Shown here: positions 33,714 to 44,622 of the stretch, in pieces
How positions within the stretch are numbered: position 1 is the first letter of the stretch
Layout: each line of letters begins with the position of its first letter
Assembly (NCBI GenBank): GCA_035079385.1
Contig: JAVHKY010000054.1
Coordinates: 11,075,501-11,139,500 of the forward strand
Direction of reading: 5' to 3'
DNA: 64,000 nucleotides
DNA from: Aspidiotus rigidus
Lineage: Eukaryota; Arthropoda; Insecta; Hemiptera; Diaspididae
Made by a program: the position numbers and the translations under genes
Notes under the pieces: generated by a model
The model's database searches: none
Told to the model about the DNA's origin: nothing
Seen by the model: only the letters and a program-made list of their open reading frames with translations

Positions 33714-34325
33714 ATCAATCATGTCCACAATCTCTTGATCACCATCTCTTTGTAGCCGAGTTTCAATCGCCCCAATCGAGGTGAAGTGAAAAATACGCAC
33801 CTTAACGTTGAGTGCATTAATTGTGTGGGGGGGGGGTCAGCAATAATTGTTCCACGGATGAAAATTGGAAAATGACTTAAAATTTTGTATCTGTCCAAAA
33901 TACATATGAGAATTGAGAAAAATGTTCTGGCAGAGCCAAATAAATGAAGATCTATAATTGCTAGATTCAGGTATCAGTCAACACTCAATTTTCGATAGCG
34001 GATAAAGGCACAGCAAAGATAACAACCAGCTTGAACCTCTTTGTGACGTCATTTGTTCGTGATCTCATCACCTTGGATCTGCCGGTGACGCCATCAAATT
34101 TATTAACTTCCCATTCTTCTTTCTCTGTCGGATTTGCAGGCTTCTGGATTAGGTCAAGGATTCTATCTAAGTCCATCCACGGGAAGGAAGCAGAAGCCTC
34201 TATAATCTAGCAAATTGTATGCTAAGCCTAGTTTTTAAGCAGTATGGCTTGATTAGGCTTAGGTTAAAGCTGAAAAAAGTAAGTTTCTCCGCTCCATAGA
34301 AAATCATTGAATCGTGTCTAACTAA
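33714..34325. mobile_element. R2 element, copy 1, inserted in PLE-E
   Basis: About 610 bp separate PPGTTLC from DVVGLF of PLE-E, residues that adjoin in other PLEs. The same sequence, inverted, lies at 35557-36139. Shared edges are ATCAATCATGTCC and GTCTAACTARC. It contains a G-run (about 33824) and no long frame. Copy 1 has an extra segment (TTCTGGCAGAGCCAAATAAA near 33925) that also occurs, inverted or diverged, near 7345 and 60200. No clear TIR; class unknown. Confidence 0.65.
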
Positions 34326-35345
34326 CATAAAGTCGTTCCAGGAGGAAGACTGAGGTCCTTCAACTTATCTGCAAGGAAACCGGAGTTCTTTACTGAGTAT
34401 GTAGAGTTTACCTCAACTCGAGACTTAAACCAACGATCGATATATTTAGCTAAGATATAAGTAGGTGACGAAACGAATGATACAACTGGCCGCATTGGGA
34501 TATCTTTTTTGTGAACTTTCGGCAACCCATAAAGGAGGGGAGGAACCGGATTGGGTTCCAAGATGGCCTTTTTAGTCAAAGGGCTTTTGATAATAAATTG
34601 ACTACTATTCACGAGATTCCTCACTTCTTTGATAAAATTTGGAAAATTGAACAATGCATTTTCTTGGGCACCACACTGCCTGAGTACGTCATAAACTCCA
34701 GATACGTAGGAGGACTTATTCATAATTACGACGGCATTACTTTTATCTGCCTCCGTAAGGATAAACCCCTCCTCCCTGACCTTCCTTTTTAGGCCTAGAA
34801 TCAAGTCATGGCAAGCATTACTCATGAGAGGGAGGGGGTACTGCAGATCATTTCGGCACACTTCTTCTGGATATTTACCCCAGGTCCAATTTTCACTGTG
34901 AGATCCGCCACGACGTTCGCGAGGGTCTCTTGATTTTCGAGGGGAGGTAGCCCAAACTTTAATCCCTTCTCCAAGAGGGTCAATTCGTCTTAATTAAACT
35001 CAACTCTACTGTAGTTGATGATACGCGGCTGAAACTGTTGGACAATTCCATCCTCAGCACAATCTTTTTTCTCAGCCGAGGCTTTTGCGGTGAGGAGGGA
35101 GTCAATTTTGCCATTTTTCTTTTCTTTTAATTCCCGTTCAAAATCACGACAACCTTCATTAACGGATTTTATAAACGAATCAAACTCACCACGATGAAGG
35201 AGGGAAGCCAACCTCAAATGGACCAAAAGGTTGAGCCTTGTAGTGACATTGAGCTGTCCATACCACCTCCTCAATTCTGTTCTGATCCATTTGATCGTTA
35301 TGAAGTTCACCAACCTTTGGTCGTGGAGTCGCAATCAGAATAGAG
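34326..35345 (-). pseudogene. PLE-E, N-terminal part
   Basis: Minus-strand frames 35334-34990 and 34861-34322. The first begins MRLHDQRLVNFITIKWIRTE and has CRDFERELKEKKNGKIDSLL, making it the longest PLE N terminus in the window. It meets a stop at 34990, is open again through LLEKGLKFGLPPLENQETLA in the same stretch, and shifts before MCRNDLQYPLPLMSNACHD. It continues through ADKSNAVVIMNKSSYVSGV and PPLLYGLPKVHKKDIPMRPV to LPPGTTLC, where R2 enters. The last block is KSNAV rather than the usual KGNAV. Confidence 0.82.
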
Positions 35346-35556
35346 CCGAAATTTAACAAAGTTTGGTCTCAGATGGAGTTGGAGACATTTTCTTAAAAAC
35401 CAAATGTAGGAGGCGTAAGACACACGCTGGGTACGGAACTTCCAAAATAGGAACATTAAATACGACGCACTAGCGTTATTAATCGAGTTAACTCGATGTG
35501 TACTAGACTTATACTACACCAATGATGGGGGAAACGAGCGCATTGAGTCCCTAAAA

Positions 35557-36139
35557 GCTAGTTAGACTTGATTCAATGATTTTCTATGGAGCGGAGAAAC
35601 TTACTTTTTTCAGCTTTCATCTAAGCCTAATCAAGCCATACTAGCGTAAAAACTAGGCTTAGCATACAATTTGCTAGATTATAGAGGCTTCTGCTTCCTT
35701 CCCGTGGATGGACTTAGATAGAATCCTTGACCTAATCCAGAAGCCTGCAAATCCGACAGAGAAAGAAGAAATAGGAAGTTAATAAATTTGATGGCGTCAC
35801 CGGCAGATCCAAGGTGATGAGATCACGAACAAATGACATCACAAAGAGGTTCAAGCTGGTTGTTATTTTTGCTGTGCCTTTATCCGCTATCGAAAATTGA
35901 GTTTTGACTGATACCCTGGATCTAGCAATTATAGATCTTCTGTAACATGTGGTGTATTTTGGACAGAGACAAAATTTTAAGCCATTTTCCAATTTTCATC
36001 CGTGGAACAATTATTGCTGCCCCCCCCCCCAATTAACGCACTCAACGTTAAGGTACGTATTTTTCACTTCACCTCGATTGGGGCGATTGAAACTCGGCTA
36101 CAAAGAGATGGTGATCAAGAGATTGTGGACATGATTGAT
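35557..36139. mobile_element. R2 element, copy 2 (inverted relative to copy 1)
   Basis: The reverse complement matches 33714-34325 along nearly its whole length, including TCCATAGAAAATCATTGAAT and the homopolymer (C-run near 36020). It is about 30 bp shorter than copy 1. The two copies bracket the PLE-E N terminus. Confidence 0.7.
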
Positions 36140-37094
36140 ACTATTAGTAATGCTTAGAGCTAGCTGAGCTAGTCTCGCAAAGCTATTCAATCAAGGTCGC
36201 AGAAGTTAGTTCGATTAATAAGGTAAAAAATTCAGGTTTGACGTAACTCGAATCTTGATTGCTCCGCGAGCCTGACTCGGCAAACGGCTCCCTCTAGATG
36301 AAGATGGAAATTATTATTCCTTTCTAGCATATTTTATCGAATATTGTCGATCACAAGCTTCTCGTAGATCATAGAGCCTATCAGCACGTATAATAAGTGA
36401 AGCCCTTTTTGGCCGGAAGCGACAAAGTTACACATAATCACGTTTCTTGCGTCCATACTATACGTCTGTTGCAAGTTATCATTCGTTGGAAAATTACACC
36501 TATTACATGTTCAGTTTCACGCATGGTAGATCAACGTTGTCGATAAATATTTATCGTGGAGAATTCTCGTTACATTGTTATCTTGTTCCGTACTCTCTTG
36601 TACATCTTTATTAAATCAATAACGTGTTGAAAGAACGGTTGTGTTTCATAACACTTGCGTACAGACTGTGTATTCAAAATATTGTAGTCCGAGGTATTGA
36701 GTCTAGTCAGTGTTGGGGGCGGCATCAATGATTATTCGCGAGTGCGATTCCTACTACAATTCCTCGACGTTTCAATTCTCTTGTACGTTTTTTATCTTGT
36801 GGTACAGAATCGTGATGTTCTTTTTTACGTTTGTCACGAACGTAATCTCGGATGCTGTTATTATTTGTTGCAGACGAGTATTATTAGAACTGCCAGTATC
36901 CACGTGATTTGTACTGTCTGGGGTCTTTGAGACATCGTCTTAGGAGAGTTTTTGTCGCGTCACGATAAACTTGGCAATTTTATGAATCTTTTGTCATGAC
37001 TAAGGAAGTTTTCTAATGACAATATGAGAATTGAAGACCATTTGATGTAGTCGAATGAGGTTCACAAAGTTGAATTGGAGGTCACAGCTTTACT
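36140..37094. other. Stretch without recognised genes
   Basis: No recognisable gene; one 77-codon frame (36697-36930) has no motif. Confidence 0.4.
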
Positions 37095-37430
37095 GAGATC
37101 GTACCCCTAATTTCAACTAGGCCGCGCCCTTCTTCCCTTTGGCTTTCGGCCAGCGTTCTACAATCCTGTCATTGTAAAAGGGTTGTTTGTGTGATTGAAA
37201 TATCGAATTCCTCAAGATGAAAAGAGTGGTGTGTATAGGTTAGAATGTACAGATTGTAGGGGGGTTTACATCGGGGAGACTGGTCACCAGCTGAAGATCA
37301 GAATTTATAAACTCAAGACAGCTTAGGAGAAGGGTAGAGTGGGAGATTTGGCATTCGCTGACCATCTAGTCACTAACGGGCACAGTTTCCGGGAGGGTTC
37401 AGAAGTGCTTCTCCACAGGAAAATTCGTAT
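37095..37430 (+). pseudogene. PLE fragment with GIY-YIG endonuclease
   Basis: The plus strand reads LGRALLPFGFRPAFYNPVIV, KGLFV, stop, then SGVYRLECTDCRGVYIGETG and HQLKIRIYKLKTA, stop, then DLAFADHLVTNGHSFREGSE and VLLHRK. It is the endonuclease region only, with at least two stops. It faces, tail to tail, the minus-strand PLE-H starting at about 37440. Confidence 0.75.
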
Positions 37431-37439
37431 CGGAGCGAG

Positions 37440-37946
37440 GCATACTCAAAAGAGTAAAGTAATTAACTATGATCACAGAAATATTGAAGAACACCGGAGC
37501 GCTTTCGCATAAACAAACATTGTCAACGGAGACATGCAAGTAACTAAACCAACTACGACTGGAAACAAGAACATACGAGGAAATCAGGACTGAAGTAGCG
37601 AGTCATCACGATGTGAATCATACTCACGAACTAGTTCAATCAACCCCTCATGAGGCATGTACCTGTTGAGCACCTTAACGTTGTCGTTATTCAAATGACG
37701 GATAATTTCAAGCGATACGTTTTCTCAATGGAGGAGGACCTCGGACCTGTCTTTTATACTATGGCCACTAGCAATTAGGTGGTCCGCAAACGGACCCAAT
37801 TGAGAAGAGAACTTCCTCAAGAACAGGAGCCTTATCCAACGTTTTCTAGTGTCTAGGGTCGGATTGAGAGGGAGGGAGATGGTGGTATCTCGGCATTTCC
37901 GGGTAACTTTCCTTCGAACCATGAGGTCAATAACTAGGTTGACCTC
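37440..37946 (-). pseudogene. PLE-F/H, C-terminal part
   Basis: Minus-strand EVNLVIDLMVRRKVTRKCRD and SRKRW-like RKRWIRLLFLRKFSSQLG, then a jump to PFADHLIASGHSIKDRSEVL, so the GIY-YIG core is deleted. It ends with VLNRYMPHEGLIELV and the terminal cassette (near 37441-37545). Its N-terminal continuation is at 41285-41940, beyond the inserted PLE-B2; both parts share AGGTTGACCTC at the break. Confidence 0.8.
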
Positions 37947-40900
37947 CAATTGATTCGGTTCTCTAAAATATGACCAGAAACATCTAACGACGACATACGT
38001 ACTCAACGATTAAAACGTACGGAGTAATTTGAATAAAGCGACAGAAATGAAAATACACCGGAGCGGTTTCGATTAAAAAACCATTGTCAACGGGGACGTG
38101 AAAGCAACTGAACCAACTCCGGCCGGCAACAAGAACTACCGGGGAGGACATGACTGAACTAGCGAGTCATCACAATGTGAATCATACTCCTAAACTAATT
38201 CAATCAAACCCTCATCAGGTATGTACCTGTTGAGCACATTTAGGTTATCGTTATTCAGATGGCGAATAATTTCGATGTGTTCTAGCGCGGTACGTTTGAA
38301 AGCCGAGGACTCTCTATGGAGAAGGGACTCAGATCCCTCTATGAAACCATGGTCAGTGGTAATAAGATGGTCCGCAAAAGCCGAATCACCCAATTTCTTC
38401 TTTTCCCACGCCTTCCTATGCTCATCTATTCTAATTTTGAGCTGACATCCAGTCTCGCCTATATAGATTCCATTATAGTCATTACACTCAATTTTGTAAA
38501 CCCCGCTTCTTTCGACCAGTGGGATGGGGTCCTTTAACTTAACGAACAAACTTTTTACAGTGTTCAGATTGTGGAACACTGGCCGAAACCCAAATGGGCG
38601 GAGGACACGACTTAATTGGGAAGAGAATTTCCCCAAAAACGGAAGACTAATCCAACGTTTCCTACTATCTGACGCTGGATTACGGAGGAGGGAGGTAGTG
38701 GAATCAAGGCATTTCCGAGTCAATTTCCTATGGACCATCAAGTCAATATCCAAGCTGATCTCGTTCACTCTGGCCAAGTGCTTTATAGTCAAAAGCTCCT
38801 GTTGAAACGCGAGCTGACCTAATGGAATACTCGTCAACCGGTGGATATAGCTATTAAAACCGGCATATTTGTGAGCAACCGGGCAGAAAGATCTGCCGTG
38901 GACAGTAATATCGGTCGAGGTATCTTTTCTATAAATGGCGAATTCGTGGGCACCTTCTCTATTAGAGATAGTAAGGTCCAAAAAATTTATAGATGAACCA
39001 TCTGTTTATCAAGTCGGTTAACCTTAAATGTCGGTCTTTTGAGGCTAAATTGAAACGTAAGAAAAATAAGAAGCTTAGCTCCCTCTTAAATTTGAATGCC
39101 TCCGCTGTCCAGGAAGTGAGTACTGAAGTCAGCGTTATCCAAAAGTTTCAACCGCGGATTATAAATTGTAGTAATGTTGAGTTTGAGAGTGAGGAGTTGT
39201 ATCTCTTGGAGAAGGGGTTAAAATTCGGGTTACCCCCTCTTAATAATGCTAACACTTTGGCCAATGTTGTTGCGGACCTCGAAATAAAAATTGGGCCTGG
39301 GGTTAATACTCAGAAAGCGTGTGCCACCTTTGGCCGCCATACCCCCCTCCCTCGTATAAATGATCTGGCTTTTGAGGTGATTAAGAGGATCAAGAGGAAG
39401 GTCAGGGAGGAGGGCTTAACCATAACTAAGGCTGATAAAGGGAATGCCATTGTCGTTATGGATAAGTCCTCTTACGTCTCCAAGGTCTATGGCGTTCTCG
39501 ACCAGTGTCGCGCCAAGGAAAATGCGGATTTCAATTTTCCAAAACACGTCAAAGAAGTTAGACGTGTTATAAACACTTGTGAATTCATTATTAAGACCCC
39601 TAAGCTTAAAAGAATGCTTCTTGAGCCCAATCCAGTGCCGCCCCTCTTGTACGGGCTACCTAAGGTTCATAAGAGGGACACCCCAATGCGGCCGGTCGTT
39701 TCTTTTGTGTCTTCCCCCACGTACTTCTTGGCGAAATTTTTGGACCGTTGGTTCAAATCTAGAGTGGAATTTGAGTCATCCTACTCTGTGAAGAATTCAG
39801 TCTCTTTGGCTAATAAGCTTAAGGATGCCATTCTTCCGCCTGATTCAACCTTATGCTCCTTTGACGTTGTCGGCTTATTTCCGAGTATCTCTAGAGCTAC
39901 TGCCATGCAACATATGGGAGACCTTTTGATCCAATCTAATATCTGTCACGAAGAGTTGGCAGAATTTTTTAATTTACTCAATATTTGTTGGTCTCCCAAC
40001 TTTTGCAAATTTGAAGGCAAATTTTTCGAATTTCCTGAGGAGGTAGGTATCTGGCTCTCCTCTGGGTTCCTCATTTCGTAGGTTTTCATGTCTAAATTTG
40101 AGCTTGATCTCTTTTCCTCTGGTCAGGGGTTTTTGGGTCATATATATTATTGGCACAGGTACGTCGACGATGTGTTGTGTTCGTGGACCGGTCAACGGGA
40201 TCTCCTTTTGGAGTTTCTCAGGTATCTTAACAGTTTATATCCATCCATCAAATTTACGTTAGAAGTACGCGGTTCATCTACAAATTTTGTGGACCTTACT
40301 ATCTCTAATAGAGAAGGTGCCCACCAATTCGCCATTTATAGAAAAGATACCTCGACCGATATTACTGTCCACGGCAGATCTTTCTGACCGGTTGCTCACA
40401 AATATGCCGGTTTTAATAGTTATATCCACCGGTTGACGAGTATTCCATTAGGTCAGCTCGCTTTTCAACAGGAGCTTTTGACTATAAAGCACTTGGCCAG
40501 AGTGAACGAGATCAGCTTGGATATCGACTTGATGGTCCATAGGAAATTGACTCGGAAATGCCTTGATTCCACTACCTCCCTCCTCCGTAATCCAGCGTCA
40601 GATAGTAGGAAACGTTGGATTAGTCTTCCGTTTTTGGGGAAATTCTCTTCCCAATTAGGTCGTGTCCTCCGCCCATTTGGGTTTCGGCCAGTGTTCCACA
40701 ATCTGAACACTGTAAAAAGTTTGTTCGTTAAGTTAAAGGACCCCATCCCACTGGTCGAAAGAAGCGGGGTTTACAAAATTGAGTGTAATGACTATAATGG
40801 AATCTATATAGGCGAGACTGGATGTCAGCTCAAAATTAGAATAGATGAGCATAGGAAGGCGTGGGAAAAGAAGAAATTGGGTGATTCGGCTTTTGCGGAT

Positions 40901-41284
40901 CATCTTATTACCACTGGCCATGGTTTCATAGAGGGATCTGAGTCCCTTCTCCATAGAGAGTCCTCGGCTTTCAAACGTACCGCGCTAGAACACATCGAAA
41001 TTATTCGCCATCTGAATAACGATAACCTAAATGTGCTCAACAGGTACATACCTGATGAGGGTTTGATTGAATTAGTTTACGAGTATGATTCACATTGTGA
41101 TGACTCGCTAGTTCAGTCATGTCCTCCTCGGTAGTTCTTGTTGTCGGCCGGAGTTGGTTCAGTTGCTTTCACGTCCCCGTTGACAATGGTTTTTTAATCG
41201 AAAGCGCTCCGGTGTATTTTCATTTCTGTCGCTTTATTCAAATTACTCCGTACGTTTTAATCGTTGAGTATGTCGTCGTTAGAT
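37947..41284 (+). mobile_element. PLE-B2: complete Penelope-like insertion with 1-kb inverted arms and target duplication
   Basis: Limits come from the interrupted host PLE-F/H and from AGGTTGACCTC flanking both sides (37936-37946 and 41285-41295). The left 35 bp (37947-37981) are not repeated at the right end. The left arm (37982-38999, minus) encodes the RT-distal region and GIY-YIG (LVEYDSH end with a stop after IELV). The main copy (38993-41134, plus) begins NHLFIKSVNLKCRSFEAKLK and is open to RT motif A (SFDVVGLFPSISRA). A deletion near 40050 shifts the frame (EEVGIWLSS). It continues with YVDDVLCSWTG, a stop at 40385, then open to GIYIGETGCQL and the C terminus. The right arm (40271-41284) matches the left inverted. 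Confidence 0.88.
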
Positions 41285-41940
41285 AGGTTGACCTCATTCA
41301 CTCTGGCAAAGTGCTTTATAGTCAACAGCTCGGACTGACTGAACGGAATGCTGGCCAGCCGATGGATTAAACTGTTGATAGCAACGAAATTGTGAGCGAC
41401 AGGGCAAAAATATTTGCCGTAGACAGTAATATCGGTCGAAGTATCTTTCCTGTAAATGGCAAATTCAAGGACGCCGTCTCTATCAGAGATTGTCGAGTCC
41501 AAGTAACTAATGGATGAACCGCCGACTTCCAAGGTAAATTTTATGGAATGGTACTGATTGTTTAGATACTTTAGGAACTCCAAAAGGAGATCACGGGCAC
41601 CAGTCCACGTACACATCACAGCGTCGACGTACCTGTGCCAATAAAATACATAACTCAAAAACGCCTGGCCAGAGGAGAAAAGATCAAGCTCAGACCTCCG
41701 AGATGAGGGAACTCAAAGGGGAAACCAAAGAGGAACCGATGGGGATACAAACCTCATCAGGAAGCTCGAAAAATTTCCCATCGAATTCACAAAAGTTGGT
41801 AGACCAACAAATATTAAGCAAATTGAAAAATTCTGCCAATTCTTAGGGACGAATACTTGATTGAACTAAGAGGTTTCCTATGTCTTGGATGGCAGTTGCT
41901 TTAGGGATGTTGGGAAATAGGCCGACCACATCGAATGAAC
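41285..41940 (-). pseudogene. PLE-F/H, RT part
   Basis: The minus strand from SFDVVGLFPNIPKATAI (motif A Asp present) through FEFDGKFFELPDEV, a small duplication or frame change around the IPIGS box, YVDAVMCTWTGARDLLLEF (catalytic box YVDA, second Asp lost) and VGGSSISYLDSTISDRDGV to LLTIKHFARVNEVNL, where PLE-B2 entered. The catalytic box change alone would inactivate it. Confidence 0.8.
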
Positions 41941-42099
41941 TTAAAACCAACATTCATCTCGTTCAAAACTAAGTCAGCTCCCGCTCCGATCCTCGAGCGC
42001 CTTAATAACTAGAATTATCCAAAATGGCTAGATTGTACCCGACGCACTCACTATGGTAAGAAAGCTATTCTCGAGAACCTTTTATATCGTGCGGAAGAA

Positions 42100-44200
42100 A
42101 GACTACGCCATCTCCTACCACGGACCAGTTTGAATCCCTTCTTCGTTCCACCGAAGCTAGGCAATCAACTCATTTTCCCAGAATTCAAGCAATAAAACGT
42201 CGGAAATTAAAACTACTTGCAGCGGAGAAGGAAGGGAAAAAGAAACTTTCCGTCTTACTACAATCCACCAAATTCACTCCGGCTGTGTACAACTTATCAT
42301 CAGGTCACTTCTCCGACAGAGAATTAAATCTACTCAGCAAGGGTAAAAAATACTCTATATTACCGGTCAATAAAAAAGAATCTTTCCTGTCCATCGTGCT
42401 GTCACATCTTGCTGCGGGTCTCAGGTCCGACTGTAAACTAAACACAGAACGAGTTAACCTCCTCATTCAAGGAATGGTTCCCCCATCGGATGTACGCACT
42501 TACTCCGGCATAAAAAAGAAACTCAAGGACAATAATCTCTGCGTAACTAAGGCCGACAAGGGCGAGGCTCTCATCATTATGGATAAAGCCGAGTATCATA
42601 GGAAAATGATAGATTTCCTTAGGAATTCTGGCGCAGTCCCTGTGAGGTTCAGCGTCAACATCCACAATACCAGCATCCGGAACCTGATCGATTCTTCCGA
42701 CAAAGTCATCACCAGCCAAAGCACAAAGAACTTTCTTAAGAAAATGTCGGTTCACATTCCGAGAATCTACGGCCAAGTAAAGCTGCACAAGCCAGATCGT
42801 CCTATGAGGCCTGTAGTGGCTTTCTATTCTGACCCCTCTTTTCTTCTTGCAAAATTTCTCTGTTCCTGGTTTGTGACATACTCCAGATACGAGTCAAGAT
42901 ACTCGGTGAAAGGTTCGGTCCACCTCACTGAGCTACTAGCCCCTTTCGGTGCTCGCCTCCTCTCCTCAATGTACACTTCCATTCCCACCGCTGAAGCTAT
43001 GAGCATTATAGACGAGCTTCTCTCCAAACAGTCTATCGATGGCAGTGTTATTAGCGAATTTAAGCGCCTCATCGAAATCTGTGTCAAACGTAACCTGTGT
43101 GAGTTTGATGACACCACCTAAGAATTTCCCGATGGTTTCCCCATGGGAGGACCGCTCAGCGCTCTCGTAGCGGATGTGTACCTTAGCTCTCTTGAAGACA
43201 ACATCTTATCTTCTCCCATTGCCTTTCCTGTCCTCTTCTGGGCTAGGTATGTGGACGATATTCTCCTTATCTGGACGGGCACTGATTCTCAGCTCACATC
43301 CCTCCTCCTCTTCATGAATTCTCTCCGGTCTTCCATCAAGTTTAGGATTTCCTTCCTGGATCTTAACGTTCGTCTTGTCTCCTGTGATTCCCACCTCACT
43401 ACGAGGTTCTCGATCTATCGTAAGGAAACGTTTACTGGAGTGTCTATTAGTTCCTCCTCCCTCCATCCTCGAGCTCACAAAATGGCCCAGATTCATTCCG
43501 CCATCCATCGCCTCACTCACATCCCGATGTGTAACGAGGATTTTGAAGTTGAAACTCGCTCAATAGAGCAAATTGCCCGAATAAACGGCATAAAGATGGA
43601 TATCAGGAAAATCATCAGGAGGAAAATTCTTAAAAATCTCTTATCTGTTTCTCCAGCTCCGCGTTGTACCTCCCAACGCAGTTCTTTGCGGAAAACCTGG
43701 CTCCTGTTACCGTACCTAGGTCGTTCCTCAGACCTGCTGGCCAAAGAGCTTAGTCGTATCAATTACTCCGTGGGGTTCTACCCCCTTCTTACCCTTCGCA
43801 GATTATCTACCTTAAAGGATCCCATTCCCCTTACCGCTATGCCTGATGTTTACAGACTTTGGTGCTCTGACTGTTCCTCTAGTGTTACATAGGTCAGACT
43901 GGACGGTCGTTTGAGGCTCGCTTCGCGGAACACAAGCTCCACTAAAATCAACTACGGAATGGTAAACGTCGACCTCAAGATAATAACACTTCAGCGATGG
44001 CTCTTCACTGTTTTCTGACGGGACATAAATTTGATAATATCAACGCAAAAATGCTCCAGGGAAACTAAATAGGCTAGAAGAAACCGAAACGCTCCTTGAT
44101 AACAAACGTACTGGTAAAAATCTGCTGAACGATCTTCAATCCACGTACACCAGCCCGTTTATCCGGTATGTTCTACAAATAGATGATTCAAGCCTGCGAT
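42100..44200 (+). pseudogene. PLE-G: divergent Penelope-like element
   Basis: One plus frame, with a single stop at 43119-43121, runs from about 42130 to 43892. In order: KKLSVLLQSTKFTPAVYNLS, VTKADKGEALIIMDKAEYHR, PRIYGQVKLHKPDRPMRPVV, SMYTSIPTAEAMSIIDELL, GFPMGGPLSALVADVYLSSL, YVDDILLIWTGTDSQL and RPHKMAQIHSAIHRLTH-like text. After a frameshift near 43885, CYIGQTGRSFEARFAEHK completes the GIY-YIG domain. Residues differ widely from families A-F, so it is a separate PLE lineage. The motif A Asp region ahead of SMYTSIP is missing by a small deletion. The N terminus before 42130 is frame-shifted. Confidence 0.82.
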
Positions 44201-44394
44201 GACCAACTTCTCATCAGTCATCCTTAAGTATTCCGAAACGCGTCGCAAGGTTTTTGAAGATATTCTTCCTAAAATTTGTTTATTTTTCTTTGTTAACATT
44301 TTTTCGATTATATTTCATTCTCTCTTGTCATTTGTTACGTTTCTGTGTTTCAGCCAATTACTCTGTATATCATGAATCGTACTTTTGAGGATTC

Positions 44395-44622
44395 CATCAA
44401 TTATTTGAATGAACTTAGAGTCGATCCCGGCGGAAGAATAACAACTTGAAGCCTATCAGCCAAGGAAACCGAATTTTTCAAAGAATAGGGCGACTTAAAA
44501 TCTACTCTAGATTTGAACCAACGGTCCAGGAATTTCACTAGGGAGTACGTGGGGGAAGATACAAAGGAGACGACAGGACGCATCCGAGTGTCTTTCTTAT
44601 GGACCTTAGGCAGCCCGCATCG
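44395..44622 (-). pseudogene. PLE fragment (RT fingers)
   Basis: The minus strand reads GLPKVHKKDTRMRPVVSFVS, SPTYSLVKFLDRWFKSRVD and KNSVSLADRLQVVILPPGS, ending before motif A. The rest of the element is absent. Confidence 0.75.

Noticed and set aside
42285..43892. YVDD box considered as retroviral or LTR-retrotransposon reverse transcriptase
   Set aside because: No protease, RNase H or integrase. The KVHK/KLHK and GIY-YIG context is that of Penelope-like elements.
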